Shown: positions 43,977 to 53,518, numbered from the stretch's first letter. The stretch is 64,000 nucleotides of DNA from PLA3 sp964592235 (GCA_964592235.1 CAZQCF010000014.1:1-64000), one strand, 5' to 3'. The notes: generated from the letters alone by a model not told the origin. Numbers and translations: made by a program.

Positions 43977-44627
43977 ATGCCCAACACGATCGAACAACCC
44001 TTCCCCAACGTTTTCGTCATCCGCCACCCCGTGGTGCAGGAGCAGCTCACCGTCGCGCGCGACATGAATACCGGCGTCGAGAAGTTCCGCCGGCTCACGG
44101 GCCAGATCGCCCGCCTGATGGCCTTCGAACTCACGCGCGATTACCCCACTGAACCGGTCGAGGTGCAGACGCCGCTCGCGCCGTGCCGGGGTTGCAGGCT
44201 TGCGCGCGGCCTGACGCTCGTGCCGATTCTTCGCGCCGGCCTGGGAATGGTCGATGGAATCCTCGAACTGCTGCCGTCGGCCCGCGTCGGGCACCTGGGC
44301 ATCTATCGCGATCACGACACGCTCCAGCCGATCACGTATTACAACAAGCTGCCGCCGACGATTGCGCAGACCGATGTCATCGTGATCGATCCGATGCTGG
44401 CGACGGCCGGCTCGCTGATCGCCGCGATTGATGTCGTGAAAAAGACAGGCGTAGAGAGGATCAAGGTGTTGTGCCTGGTCGCCGCGCCCGAGGGCATTCG
44501 CGCCCTGATGGCGAAACATCCAAACGTCCAGGTCTACACCGCCGCCATCGACGAGCGGCTGAATGAAAAGGGCTACATCGTGCCGGGCCTGGGCGACGCA
44601 GGCGACCGCCTCTTCGGCACGACGTGA
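43977..44627 (+). CDS. upp: Uracil phosphoribosyltransferase
   Basis: Makes UMP from uracil and PRPP in pyrimidine salvage. The 216 residues fit the family: helix QEQLTVARDMNTGVEKFRRL, then LTLVPILRAGLGMVDGILEL, the PRPP loop VIVIDPMLATAGSLIAAID, and the C-terminal uracil-site block YIVPGLGDAGDRLFGTT. No ribosome-binding site is evident; the upstream repeat lies within 20 bases of the ATG. The following gene begins 200 bases later. Confidence 0.94.
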   Translation: MPNTIEQPFPNVFVIRHPVVQEQLTVARDMNTGVEKFRRLTGQIARLMAFELTRDYPTEPVEVQTPLAPCRGCRLARGLTLVPILRAGLGMVDGILELLPSARVGHLGIYRDHDTLQPITYYNKLPPTIAQTDVIVIDPMLATAGSLIAAIDVVKKTGVERIKVLCLVAAPEGIRALMAKHPNVQVYTAAIDERLNEKGYIVPGLGDAGDRLFGTT

Positions 44628-44827
44628 CGAAACCTGGCCCCGAGCGCCAGCGAGCGGGCACCATGTGCGCGGGCCGTCGAGAGATTGCCTGTCTGCGAGA
44701 TTCCCTTCACAATCTGATATCACCGAGTGCCCACTCGCCGGCGCTCGGGGCTGCGTTTGTCGTATTCTCCGAGCGTGCATGGGGTGTTGATAGAGCTTCA
44801 TGAACGACTTCAACGTGGAGCCGTGAA

Positions 44828-46303
44828 TTGATCGTCGATCGCTTTCTATCCGGAGCCGACCGGGCGTCGCGCGAGGCCAGCGTATCGGACCCGCTGCGCG
44901 CGATCACCCATCGCGACCTGCAGCGGCTCGCCAACGTCATGCGCCGCCAGGTGCTGCGCCACACCGACAACCCTCACGTCGGCATCTACATGCCGTCGTG
45001 CGTCGCTTTCGCCGGCACGTTCTATGGCATCCTCTGGGCCGGCCGCACTGTCGTCCCGCTGAACTTCCTCCTGGGCCCGGCCGAGCTGGCGGCCGTCGTG
45101 GCCGATAGCGGGCTGGATACGATCTTCTCCATCAAGCATTTTGCCGAGCAGCTTGCGCCGATACCGGTTAAGAAGATATTTGTCGAAGACCTTCCGCTGA
45201 AGCGCGAAATGATCCTGGAGCGCATCCGCATCAAACCCTCGCCGCCGCGCGTCCGCCCCGATGACACGGCGATCCTGCTTTACACGTCCGGCACGTCCGG
45301 CATGCCCAAGGGCGTCTGTCAGACTCACGCCAACCTCGTACACAACGCCGAATCGTCCATTGCCAAGGCGCGACTCGAAGCGGGGCACCGTTTCCTGGGC
45401 GTCCTGCCGCTGTTTCACAGCTTCGGAATCACCGCCATGATGCTCGTCCCGACGTGGATCGGGGCCGACGTTCACTATTTGCCGCGCTTCACGCCCGCGA
45501 GTTTGTTCGACACCATCCGTGATCGGCGCAGCAGCGTCACCATCATGATCGCCAGCATGTACGGCGCAATGCTCAAGTCCAAGCGCGGCAAGGCGGAGGA
45601 CCTGGTCAGCGTCACGTATGCGGTCAGCGGGGGGGAGGCGCTGCCGCCGCAGGTGCATGCCGAGTTCCTTGATCGTTTCAAGGTCGACGTGCTTCAGGGC
45701 TACGGCATGACGGAATCCTCGCCGGTGGTCAGCCTCAACGTCCCGTGGGACCATCGCGCCGGAACGGTGGGGCAGGCGATTTCGGGGCTGGAAGTCCGCG
45801 CGTTCGATGACAATAATGCGGCACTCCCCCCGGGGCGCGACGGCGAGCTGTGGGTCCGCGGCCCCAGCGTCATGAAGGGGTACTACAAGAAACCCGACGA
45901 GACGGCCGCCGCCATCACGCCCGACGGCTGGTACAAGACCGGCGACATGGGCAACCTCGACGCCGACGGATTCATCACCATCACCGGCCGCAGGAAGGAA
46001 ATGATCATCGTCGGCGGAGAGAACGTGTATCCGCGCGAGATTGAGAACGCGCTGGAGCAACACGCAGCCGTCGCGGAAAGCGCGGTGATCGGCAGGCAGG
46101 ATGCCTCGCGCGGCGAGGTCGTCGTGGCGTTTGTGACGCTTCGCGAGGGGGCGTCGGCGACGGAGACGGAACTGCGCGAGCACTGCCGCGAGCGCCTGGC
46201 GGGTTACAAAGTCCCGCGCCAGGTCATCATTGCGACGGACCTGCCCCGCGGCCCGACGGGCAAGATCCTCAAGCGCAAGTTAAAAGAAAATCTCCCGGCC
46301 TGA
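44828..46303 (+). CDS. Acyl-CoA ligase (AMP-forming, long-chain type)
   Basis: A 491-residue adenylate-forming enzyme that activates an acyl acid to acyl-AMP then acyl-CoA. Core motifs are LLYTSGTSGMPKGVCQTHAN (P-loop A3), GYGMTESSPVVSLNVP (A5), GWYKTGDMGNLDADGF (A7), GRRKEMIIVGGENVYPREIE (A8) and PTGKILKRKLKE (A10, with the catalytic Lys). The start is TTG at 44828 with GGAG seven bases upstream; no in-frame ATG lies near. The exact acid cannot be told; the domain layout fits fatty or short-chain acids. It probably forms a single unit with the PilZ gene. Confidence 0.9.
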   Translation: MIVDRFLSGADRASREASVSDPLRAITHRDLQRLANVMRRQVLRHTDNPHVGIYMPSCVAFAGTFYGILWAGRTVVPLNFLLGPAELAAVVADSGLDTIFSIKHFAEQLAPIPVKKIFVEDLPLKREMILERIRIKPSPPRVRPDDTAILLYTSGTSGMPKGVCQTHANLVHNAESSIAKARLEAGHRFLGVLPLFHSFGITAMMLVPTWIGADVHYLPRFTPASLFDTIRDRRSSVTIMIASMYGAMLKSKRGKAEDLVSVTYAVSGGEALPPQVHAEFLDRFKVDVLQGYGMTESSPVVSLNVPWDHRAGTVGQAISGLEVRAFDDNNAALPPGRDGELWVRGPSVMKGYYKKPDETAAAITPDGWYKTGDMGNLDADGFITITGRRKEMIIVGGENVYPREIENALEQHAAVAESAVIGRQDASRGEVVVAFVTLREGASATETELREHCRERLAGYKVPRQVIIATDLPRGPTGKILKRKLKENLPA

Positions 46304-46434
46304 ATCCCCGCAGTGCCGATTATGGGCCGCTCCGCGCAGTTGAATGCTCCGTTCCAGTGCTGGCCCGGCGGATTCTTGTTGGGCTGGCAGGCGATAGTCG
46401 AGAGGGAGGCTGAATTGGGCCGACAAATTCCCGG

Positions 46435-46833
46435 ATGAGCACGACCCTGAATGATCGTCCGATTGCCCGCGCAACGTTCGGTGCCCACGACGCACCGATG
46501 GATGATCGCCGCGCGCATCGCCGCATGACGATGCGCCTGCCGGTCGAGTGCCGCCGAGAGGGGCAGGATGGCGAATACGTTGTCCGGACCATCACACAGG
46601 ATATCTGCACCGGCGGGCTTTACCTGGAATTGGACGAACCAGGACTTCGAAAAGGCGATCTGCTCTCCATCGAATTGACCATTCCACCCTCGGAAGGCGT
46701 CTCGTCGGATGAAGGCCGCGGCACGTGCGAGGCCGAAGTGGTGCGCACGAACCGCGTTCGCCGAATCGGCGAATCGTTCGATCGTCACGGCGTTGCGTTG
46801 CGATTCCTCGGACCGCTGCGCATTTCCTATTGA
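46435..46833 (+). CDS. PilZ-domain protein
   Basis: A 132-residue protein with a PilZ domain that binds cyclic di-GMP: the N-terminal arginines in DRRAHRRMTMRLPVECR, DICTGGLYLELDEPGLRKGD (in place of the DxSxxG box), and the HGVALRFLGPLRI end. The RxxxR and (D/N)xSxxG motif is partly altered (DICTGG), so ligand binding is likely but not certain. Such small proteins relay c-di-GMP to motility or surface behaviour. No partner gene is adjacent. Confidence 0.8.
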   Translation: MSTTLNDRPIARATFGAHDAPMDDRRAHRRMTMRLPVECRREGQDGEYVVRTITQDICTGGLYLELDEPGLRKGDLLSIELTIPPSEGVSSDEGRGTCEAEVVRTNRVRRIGESFDRHGVALRFLGPLRISY

Positions 46834-46850
46834 CTGCCTGATTCGCCAAT

Positions 46851-48158
46851 TCACTCGCCGCAGTCCCGACAGCGCTCGCACATCGTTACGGGCAAATCCA
46901 GATCCCGCGGTGCGGCCGCCGTCGTCGGAATCAAATCCGTCATCCGCACGCGCGCGGCATCCGCAGCCGGATTCGCGCCGACGTTCCGCATCAGCGTCGC
47001 GTAACTGTCCTGCCAGCCCATCGGAAACACGCCGCTTTCGAGCGCCGCGCGGCGATAGACCGCGTCATTGTCCAGCATCTGACCGGCTGATCGCGCCACC
47101 GCCATGACGTCGCCCGCCTCGCCCGTGTGATCCAGCCCGAGCAGATGGCCCAGCTCATGTGAGGCGACGTTGGCGATCGCCAGTGCGACCTGCTCCAGCG
47201 ACGGCTGAAGAATCTCCCATTGGGCCAGCGTCTCGGTGAAGATGATCGCCTTCTGGTCGGGTACGAGATTGCCCACGTCTACGTTGTCCGCCAGACCGAG
47301 AAAATCGGCGCTGAAATTTCCAAAGAACAACCGCGTATGCGCATCGATCGGGGCCGGCTCATCGAGACTGCTGACGAGCGTCACGTCGAAATCGGCCAGG
47401 TCGCGCCGCATGTGTTCCACCACGAGCCGCGCCAGAGTTTCACTCTGCCCGTTGAATCGTCCGGAGATCGCCTCCGCCGAGAACGGGCGCATCACCTCCA
47501 CCGGCTGGCTGGCGATTCGCACCTCCGCGCCGCCGGTGAAATTAAGGTACACAAGCTGATTGCGAGCCGGCGGGAGCAACTGATTCGGCGCGCGACGCAG
47601 ACGGATCGTGTACCGGCCCGAGTCATAGCGTCCTTCGTTCGATGAGAAGTATCGACCGTTCGACACGGCGATGCCCAGATACAGATTGTCCGTGTCGCCG
47701 CGGAGCGAAAGAGACATGAACGGGTCAAGCATGCCGGCGTAATACGAACGGTCGTCGTTCGCGTCGATCAGGTTCAGGTCGGCGTCGAACAAGGCCGCGA
47801 CGGTGTTCAGTCCGTTCTCCCCGACGACTTCCACCGTCACGCGATCGCCGAGCAGGGCGGGCCCCAGTGCGAAGAAGTCGATGTCGCCGGCGCCGTTGAT
47901 CGCGCCTTCGACGAGGATTTCGCCTTCCGTCGGAAGCGTCGCGAACTGGGCCGTCGCGAACGAATTGTTGTCGTCGTCGAACTCTATCACCGGACTGGCG
48001 ACGGGCGGGAACTCGCTCGGCAGACTCGGCCGCTCATTCGGCGCGACGGCGGCGCCGGGGATGACCGACACGTCGCACCCGAAGAGAAAGGCGCAGAGCG
48101 CGGCCAGGACGAAGACGGTTCGATCGAATCCGGTTCGGAGGTTCCGGCGGACGTGCAT
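46851..48158 (-). CDS. Matrixin-type zinc metalloprotease, lipoprotein
   Basis: A 435-residue exported protein. The start VRRNLRTGFDRTVFVLAALC ends with a lipobox FLFGC, so it is likely membrane-tethered. Residues about 55-180 form a pre-peptidase C-terminal-like domain (DIDFFALGPALLGDRVTVEV, then NTVAALFDADLNLIDAND). The catalytic part contains ANVASHELGHLLGLDH, the HExxHxxGxxH zinc motif of the metzincins. The C-terminus has a Cys-rich MCERCRDCGE end of unknown use. It probably cleaves extracellular or surface protein. It is convergent with the PilZ gene. Confidence 0.87.
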   Translation of the reverse strand: MHVRRNLRTGFDRTVFVLAALCAFLFGCDVSVIPGAAVAPNERPSLPSEFPPVASPVIEFDDDNNSFATAQFATLPTEGEILVEGAINGAGDIDFFALGPALLGDRVTVEVVGENGLNTVAALFDADLNLIDANDDRSYYAGMLDPFMSLSLRGDTDNLYLGIAVSNGRYFSSNEGRYDSGRYTIRLRRAPNQLLPPARNQLVYLNFTGGAEVRIASQPVEVMRPFSAEAISGRFNGQSETLARLVVEHMRRDLADFDVTLVSSLDEPAPIDAHTRLFFGNFSADFLGLADNVDVGNLVPDQKAIIFTETLAQWEILQPSLEQVALAIANVASHELGHLLGLDHTGEAGDVMAVARSAGQMLDNDAVYRRAALESGVFPMGWQDSYATLMRNVGANPAADAARVRMTDLIPTTAAAPRDLDLPVTMCERCRDCGE

Positions 48159-48330
48159 TGCAGAGGCTCCTGCAACCGTTCCACCGGCTTGCCTCCAGAG
48201 GGCCAGCCGTCGGGGGGAATGTTCGGATTGAGGTGAGAAAAATCTTTAAGGGTATCGTACGATACGCGTGCGTTATCGGCGGCGACGGACGCGCCGCCCG
48301 CGCAGTCAATTTTGAAAAAGACGGTTTTAT

Positions 48331-49242
48331 ATGGACCAGCCCCGGCCGGCAACGAAATGGGCGTATGATCGGTCACGCCTCGTGGTGGTCGATGGCGATT
48401 ACCGGCATGAATACCAGGTCCGCGCCGTGCCGGGCGAGGCGTTTGGCACGCGTATGGAGTTGTTATCCGACGCCGCGGGCGCGTTTCTCGACGCCGGCGC
48501 GAGCGTGCTCGTTACTCCGACCGATCAGGATGTTTCGGTCGGGCGATCCAGCGCGGCCGCGACCGATGCAGTCGCGTTTTCCCATCAATGCGCTGCGGCA
48601 TTTCGGGCTTGCATCGACCATCATCCGCGCGGCACCGGGGCGACCCTTGTGGGCGCGCTCGGCCCGTCCATCGAATTATTGACACTTGACGAAATTGACG
48701 AAGCGACCCTGCACCAGTCTTATCGGGCGAGTGCCGACGCGCTGATCCGAGCCGGGGTCGATGCAGTGTTGTGCCGGGCGTTCACCGAACTGCCAGCGCT
48801 CCTCGAGGCGATTCGCGCGATCAAAGAAGCCAATGCCGACGTGCCGGTCATTGCGACGATGTGCTTCGACTGCGGCCCCAATCAAGCCGACACCGCGATG
48901 GGGGTCAGCGTGCCGCAGGCCTGCGAGGCGCTGGCGGGACTGGGGATTGCCGCGATCGGGTCCGACGGGGGACGCAGCCCGGACACCGCGCCGGCGGTCA
49001 TGGCCAGATTCGTCGAGTTAACTGACCTTCCGTTATGGGTCACGGTTTCCCCCGGTCATCCACAGCTTGAAGATGGTCGTCTGACATACAGCGACGGACC
49101 TAAGGAATTTGCGGAACGGTGCAAAGCGCTCGCACTGGCAGGTGCGACTCTTGTGGGAGGCAGCGCCGGTGCCGCAGCGGATTTCACGGCGGCCTGGGCG
49201 TCGGCGATAAGTAGCGATAAACGCCTGAAAAAGCGGGCCTGA
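48331..49242 (+). CDS. Homocysteine S-methyltransferase-like protein lacking zinc cysteines
   Basis: A 303-residue TIM-barrel protein of the homocysteine methyltransferase (MmuM/MetH N-terminal) family: FLDAGASVLVTPTDQDVSV, GATLVGALGPSIELL, LIRAGVDAVLCRAFTELPAL. The normal catalytic zinc is held by a Cys at the end of strand 6 and a Cys-Cys pair (GGCCG). Here those regions read IAAIGSDGGRSPD and TLVGGSAGAAADF, so all three cysteines are gone. It probably cannot do the usual methyl transfer and may have a different function. The start is the only ATG at the family N-terminus. Confidence 0.7.
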   Translation: MDQPRPATKWAYDRSRLVVVDGDYRHEYQVRAVPGEAFGTRMELLSDAAGAFLDAGASVLVTPTDQDVSVGRSSAAATDAVAFSHQCAAAFRACIDHHPRGTGATLVGALGPSIELLTLDEIDEATLHQSYRASADALIRAGVDAVLCRAFTELPALLEAIRAIKEANADVPVIATMCFDCGPNQADTAMGVSVPQACEALAGLGIAAIGSDGGRSPDTAPAVMARFVELTDLPLWVTVSPGHPQLEDGRLTYSDGPKEFAERCKALALAGATLVGGSAGAAADFTAAWASAISSDKRLKKRA

Positions 49243-49490
49243 AACGACGCGTCCCTGTGGAAGACTCGCTTGACCCTCATCGCGCAAAGCCAGTATAATG
49301 AAGTGTTTGAATCGTTTGCCGATCGGCGAGCGCCGGTCGACAGCATGCCTTCCCCGGTGCCGAAGTGGGGTTCCCCGGGGATTTTCGCCTGCCGGACGTG
49401 TCTGCCGATACGGACAAAGTCTGCCTGCCCGACAAGAGTTGGCCGTTTACAACGACGCGGGTTGGGACGAGGACCGTGGGAGGGTCTTTC

Positions 49491-51959
49491 ATGGTGATGC
49501 CGCATAACTCGTTGCAGTCCGTGCTGATGGCTGCGTTGGTTGCCGCGCTGGTCACCGCAAGCGCCGCCAATGCGAGTCGCGCGACGGATGAAATGGTCGG
49601 GCAGGATGCCGACGCGTGGACGGCGTGGCAGTCAGCCATGGATTCCGCCAGTCGCGAAGACCGCGAGACCGCGACGCGGAACTTCTCGCAACTCCTCACC
49701 ATGGGGTTGTCCGACCTGCGCCTGGCGCTCATGGCGGACCGCACCGGCTCACTGGGCCTGGAGAACTGGGCCAAGGAAGCGGGCGCGCCCGATCAGGTCA
49801 AGCAACTCGTCGAGAAGATCACCGCCGGCCGCCGCCAGAAAGCCCTTGCCGAGGACGGCTGGCACTTCGCCGCCATCGGCCGCTTCAAGTATGCCGATGC
49901 CAACTTCAAGGCACTGGACGAGTCGAACCCCGACCCGGTCGCGCTGCTGGAACTGGCTCGCCAGAATCCGAACCGTCACGCCATCCTTATCAAGCTCATC
50001 AGCAACACCGAAGTCGGCCCCAGCGCCAAGCGGTTCCTTCAACTGCTCGATCTCGGCGAGGAAAAACTCCGGATGGACGCCAGCGAGATCGTCGCGAACA
50101 TCAGCAAGCTTGCCGGTCCGCCGCGCATGAGCTTCAACGCCACGAGCCGGTTGAAGGCCTCCGGCGAGTACGCGATTCCGCACCTCCTGCAAGCGCTTCA
50201 GGATTCGGGCCGCAAGGAGCTTCACGCCGCGATCATTCAAGTGCTTCCGCAGATCGGCCGCGACGGCCTGAACCCGCTCTGCGCCGCCCTCGGCATGGCC
50301 GACAACGTAACACGACACCAGATCGTCTCGACGGTTGCCCAGATCGGTTATCGCCAGGCGCTGCCGTACCTGGCCAAGCTGACGGCTGACGAATCGGCCT
50401 CGGGCGAACTTCGCGCCGCGGCCAAGCAGGCAATGGGTACGCTCGGAGCCGGTGCGGCCGACACCGCCGCGCTCTTCCACGAACTGGCGGAGAATTATTA
50501 CAACAACGCCGACTCGGTACGGGCCGACCCGCGCAAGGACACCGCGAATGTCTGGTATCTGCGCGACGGCACGCTCAAGCTCGTCGCCGTGCCGACCGCC
50601 ATCTTCAACGACATCATGGCGATGCGCTGTTGCGAAGAGGCGCTGCTGGCAAATTCGAATCTCGAAAACGCGACGGCGCTGTGGCTTGCCGCCAACATCC
50701 GCCGTGAGGCCAAGCTCGGTCTCGATGTCGAAAGCGACAAGCCCGACGAACTCGCCGCCAAAGACGGCACGCGCCCCGACGGCTACCCGCGCTCGATTTA
50801 CTTCGCGCGCGCCGCCGGCCCCAAGTACTGCCACATGGTCCTCGCCCGCGCGAACAAGGACCGCGACGCTGGCGTGGCACTCGGCGCGATTGCCGCCCTG
50901 CGCGAGACCGCCGGAGAGCCAAGCCTGGTCGGCGCGGAAGACATCAAGCAACCGCTCATCGAAACGCTTGCGTTTCCCAATCGCCAGGTCCGCGTGAAGG
51001 CGGCGCTGGCCATCGGCCAGGCCCTGCCTCGCACGCTTTTCTCCGGGGCGGACAACGTCGTCCCGGTACTCGCCGAGGCGCTGTCGCAGGCCAATCGTCA
51101 GGCGGCGCTCGTCGTCGATGGCGACAAGGCCTCCGGAAACAAGATTCAGGCCGTGCTCGCCGGCATGGGCTACGACTGTGCGCTGGGTGACACGCTCAAC
51201 GGCGCGCGGGAGGCCGGCCGCAAGGCGAATCTCACCACGTTCGATCTCGTCATTCTCGCCAGCGATATGAGGGGGCCGGATGTAACTGCGGCCATCGGCG
51301 ATCTGCGCCGTGAATTCCAGACTGCAGCAACACCGATCCTCTTGCTCGCGAAGGAAGGGGAGGCCACCAAGGCCAGCAGCGCAGCCCGCCTGGCGGCAGG
51401 CGTCGAAGTCCTGCTGTACGACGCCCTCGGCCTGGGCGACCCGAAGAAAATCTCCGAACACGTCGGCAACCGAATCGCCCGCGCGTCCCAGGCGCTGGGC
51501 ATGGCCCCACTGTCTGCCGATCAATCGCTTTCGCTCGCGTTGCAATCGGCCCGCGTCCTGCGCCTGATCGCGGAGGGTAATCTCAAGGTGCTGGATGTTT
51601 CCAAGGCGACTGGCGCGCTCATCACTGCGATTCGGGGCAACTCCGAACCGCTTCGCATTGCCGCCGCGCACGCACTGGCTCTGCATCGCGCCGCCGACGC
51701 CCAAGCCGCCATCGCCGAGAACGCCCTCGACCCGCAGCGAAGCCCGGGCGAACGCATCGCCTCCTTCAACAGCCTCGCCGAAAGCGCCCGTACCGGCGGC
51801 AACCTGCTCGGCACGAGTGAACTGGTCAACCGCCTGATCGAATTCACTACGCAGGAGCAGGACCTCGTCCTCCGCGCGGCCGGCTCGCAGGCCCTCGGCG
51901 CGCTCGATCTTCCCAGCAATAAGGCCAGCGAGATCATCCGCGGGCAATATCGCGGTTAA
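49491..51959 (+). CDS. Exported HEAT-repeat protein with degenerate receiver domain
   Basis: An 822-residue protein with signal peptide (VLMAALVAALVTASAANA). The body is helical HEAT-like repeats, for example YAIPHLLQALQDSGRKELHA and NRQVRVKAALAIGQALPRTL, with a middle insert near residues 545-670. That insert, RQAALVVDGDKASGNKIQAV through TAATPILLLAKEGEATKASS, has the alternating strand-helix pattern of a response-regulator receiver, but the acceptor Asp region reads DLVILASDMRGPD, so phosphorylation is doubtful. ATG 49491 is used because GGGAGG lies seven bases upstream; the longer frame lacks a signal. Role unknown; the HEAT part should bind other proteins. Confidence 0.7.
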   Translation: MVMPHNSLQSVLMAALVAALVTASAANASRATDEMVGQDADAWTAWQSAMDSASREDRETATRNFSQLLTMGLSDLRLALMADRTGSLGLENWAKEAGAPDQVKQLVEKITAGRRQKALAEDGWHFAAIGRFKYADANFKALDESNPDPVALLELARQNPNRHAILIKLISNTEVGPSAKRFLQLLDLGEEKLRMDASEIVANISKLAGPPRMSFNATSRLKASGEYAIPHLLQALQDSGRKELHAAIIQVLPQIGRDGLNPLCAALGMADNVTRHQIVSTVAQIGYRQALPYLAKLTADESASGELRAAAKQAMGTLGAGAADTAALFHELAENYYNNADSVRADPRKDTANVWYLRDGTLKLVAVPTAIFNDIMAMRCCEEALLANSNLENATALWLAANIRREAKLGLDVESDKPDELAAKDGTRPDGYPRSIYFARAAGPKYCHMVLARANKDRDAGVALGAIAALRETAGEPSLVGAEDIKQPLIETLAFPNRQVRVKAALAIGQALPRTLFSGADNVVPVLAEALSQANRQAALVVDGDKASGNKIQAVLAGMGYDCALGDTLNGAREAGRKANLTTFDLVILASDMRGPDVTAAIGDLRREFQTAATPILLLAKEGEATKASSAARLAAGVEVLLYDALGLGDPKKISEHVGNRIARASQALGMAPLSADQSLSLALQSARVLRLIAEGNLKVLDVSKATGALITAIRGNSEPLRIAAAHALALHRAADAQAAIAENALDPQRSPGERIASFNSLAESARTGGNLLGTSELVNRLIEFTTQEQDLVLRAAGSQALGALDLPSNKASEIIRGQYRG

Positions 51960-51960
51960 C

Positions 51961-52031
51961 TGCGAATAGCGAATTGCGAATGGCAGAGCAGAACTGTTCA
52001 ATAGCCTGCCCTTCGTGAATCGCTATTCCTT
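51961..52031. repeat. Interspersed inverted-repeat element, short copy
   Basis: The 20-mer TGCGAATAGCGAATTGCGAA (51961-51980) is identical to the start of the element at 43769. GAATAGCGA (51964-51972) and TCGCTATTC (52020-52028) form the same 9-bp inverted ends, here only 65 bases apart. It lies between the HEAT gene and uvrC, ending 34 bases before uvrC. Confidence 0.6.
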
Positions 52032-52064
52032 CGAGTCCTCCCGGTTCCGCTCTACAATCCCCCC

Positions 52065-53489
52065 ATGTCCGCCAAACCCGTAAAGGACGACGCCGCGCAA
52101 GCACTTCGCGCCCGGATCGCGCACTTTCCCAAATCCCCCGGCGTTTATCTCATGAAAGACTCTCGCGGGCGGGTGCTCTATGTCGGCAAGGCCAAGGATC
52201 TCCGCTCGCGCGTCATGTCGTACTTTCAGGATTCCGCCGACCTGCTCCGCACGCGCGGGCCGGAGATCGCCTCGATGATCGCCAAGGTCGTCGACGTCGA
52301 CTTCCTCGAAACCGACACCGAGGTGGACGCGCTGCTCCAGGAAAACCGGCTCATCAAAGATATCCAGCCGCAATACAACGAGCGTCTCCGCGACGACAAG
52401 AGCTTCCCGTACATTGAAATCACCTCGGGTGACGATTTTCCCGGTGTGTACGTCACGCGCCAGCCGCGCATCAAGGGCAGCAAGCTCTACGGCCCCTTTA
52501 CCAACGCCGGCGATCTGCGCGACGCGGTCAACGCGCTCCAGAAGGTGTTCCGCTTTCGCAATTGCGAGCTGGACATCCGCGAAGACGATGAGAAGCGACG
52601 ATTCTTTCGCCCGTGCCTGCTCTACTCGATTCACCAGTGCACCGCGCCGTGTGCGGACCGAATCAGCCGTGAAGATTACCGGCGCGACATCGATCGGTTG
52701 AAGCGCTTCATGGCCTCCAAGCGCAGCGTCGTGCTGCGAGAGATGGAGCAGGAGATGCAGGCTGCGGCGCAGGCCCTGAACTTCGAAGAAGCAGCACGAG
52801 TTCGCGACCGCATCAACGCCATCAAGAAACTCGCGCTCTCCGGCGACGTCGCCGAGGACGTGCAACCGGAAGTGTTCTACGTGGACCCGCGCGCCGGGTT
52901 GGAGAGGCTGGCGAAAGTGCTGGAGCTTGAGGAGACGCCACGCATCATCGAAGGCATCGATATCGCCAATCTGCAGGGGACCGAATCCGTTGGTTCGCTT
53001 GTCTGTTTCATCGACGGCGTGCCGTTCAAGAGCGGCTATCGACGGTTCGGCATCAAGACGGTCGAAGGCCAGGACGACTACGCCATGATCCGCGAAGTCG
53101 TGCGTCGGCGATATCGTCTGGCCGGCGAAGGCGAGGAGATGTTTCCCGAAGTGATCATGATCGATGGGGGGCTGGGTCAGCTTCACGCGGCGATGGAGGC
53201 CTGCGGCGAGATGTTCGTGAAGCCGCCGATGCTGGTGGCGCTGGCCAAGCGAGAAGAAGAGATATACATCCAGGCGCGCGGCCGACCGGTTAAACTGCCG
53301 CGAAACGACCCGGCGCTCCGATTGCTGCAACAGGTGCGCGATGAAGCCCACCGCTTCGCGCAGCACTATCACCACATCCTGCGCAGCAAGCGTCAGTTTG
53401 ATGAAGACATCAAGGCCGGAAAGCGCCCAGCGCGGCGGAAGCCAGCCGCGCAGCGACCGTCCAAGCCCCGACGCAAACCGGGCGCGTGA
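52065..53489 (+). CDS. uvrC: UvrC excinuclease subunit, short form
   Basis: Makes the two incisions around a UV lesion in the UvrABC pathway. The 474 residues show the GIY-YIG domain (FPKSPGVYLMKDSRGRVLYV, then GKAKDLRSRVMSYFQ), the UVR motif (REMEQEMQAAAQALNFEEAA), and the C-terminal RNase H-like nuclease with EGIDIANLQGTESVGSLVCF, PEVIMIDGGLGQLHAAMEA and EIYIQARGRPVKLPRN. It is shorter than typical UvrC (about 600): the final helix-hairpin-helix pair is missing and replaced by a Lys/Arg/Pro-rich tail (GKRPARRKPAAQRPSKPRRK). Catalytic residues remain. No ribosome-binding site is clear upstream. Confidence 0.88.
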   Translation: MSAKPVKDDAAQALRARIAHFPKSPGVYLMKDSRGRVLYVGKAKDLRSRVMSYFQDSADLLRTRGPEIASMIAKVVDVDFLETDTEVDALLQENRLIKDIQPQYNERLRDDKSFPYIEITSGDDFPGVYVTRQPRIKGSKLYGPFTNAGDLRDAVNALQKVFRFRNCELDIREDDEKRRFFRPCLLYSIHQCTAPCADRISREDYRRDIDRLKRFMASKRSVVLREMEQEMQAAAQALNFEEAARVRDRINAIKKLALSGDVAEDVQPEVFYVDPRAGLERLAKVLELEETPRIIEGIDIANLQGTESVGSLVCFIDGVPFKSGYRRFGIKTVEGQDDYAMIREVVRRRYRLAGEGEEMFPEVIMIDGGLGQLHAAMEACGEMFVKPPMLVALAKREEEIYIQARGRPVKLPRNDPALRLLQQVRDEAHRFAQHYHHILRSKRQFDEDIKAGKRPARRKPAAQRPSKPRRKPGA

Positions 53490-53518
53490 TTCGCGCGATC
53501 CTCGCCGCAGAGCCGAAA

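Noticed and set aside
49749..52001. Minus-strand open frame of 750 codons
   Set aside because: Antisense to the HEAT-repeat gene; composition is that of a shadow frame, while the plus strand shows a signal peptide, ribosome-binding site and repeats.
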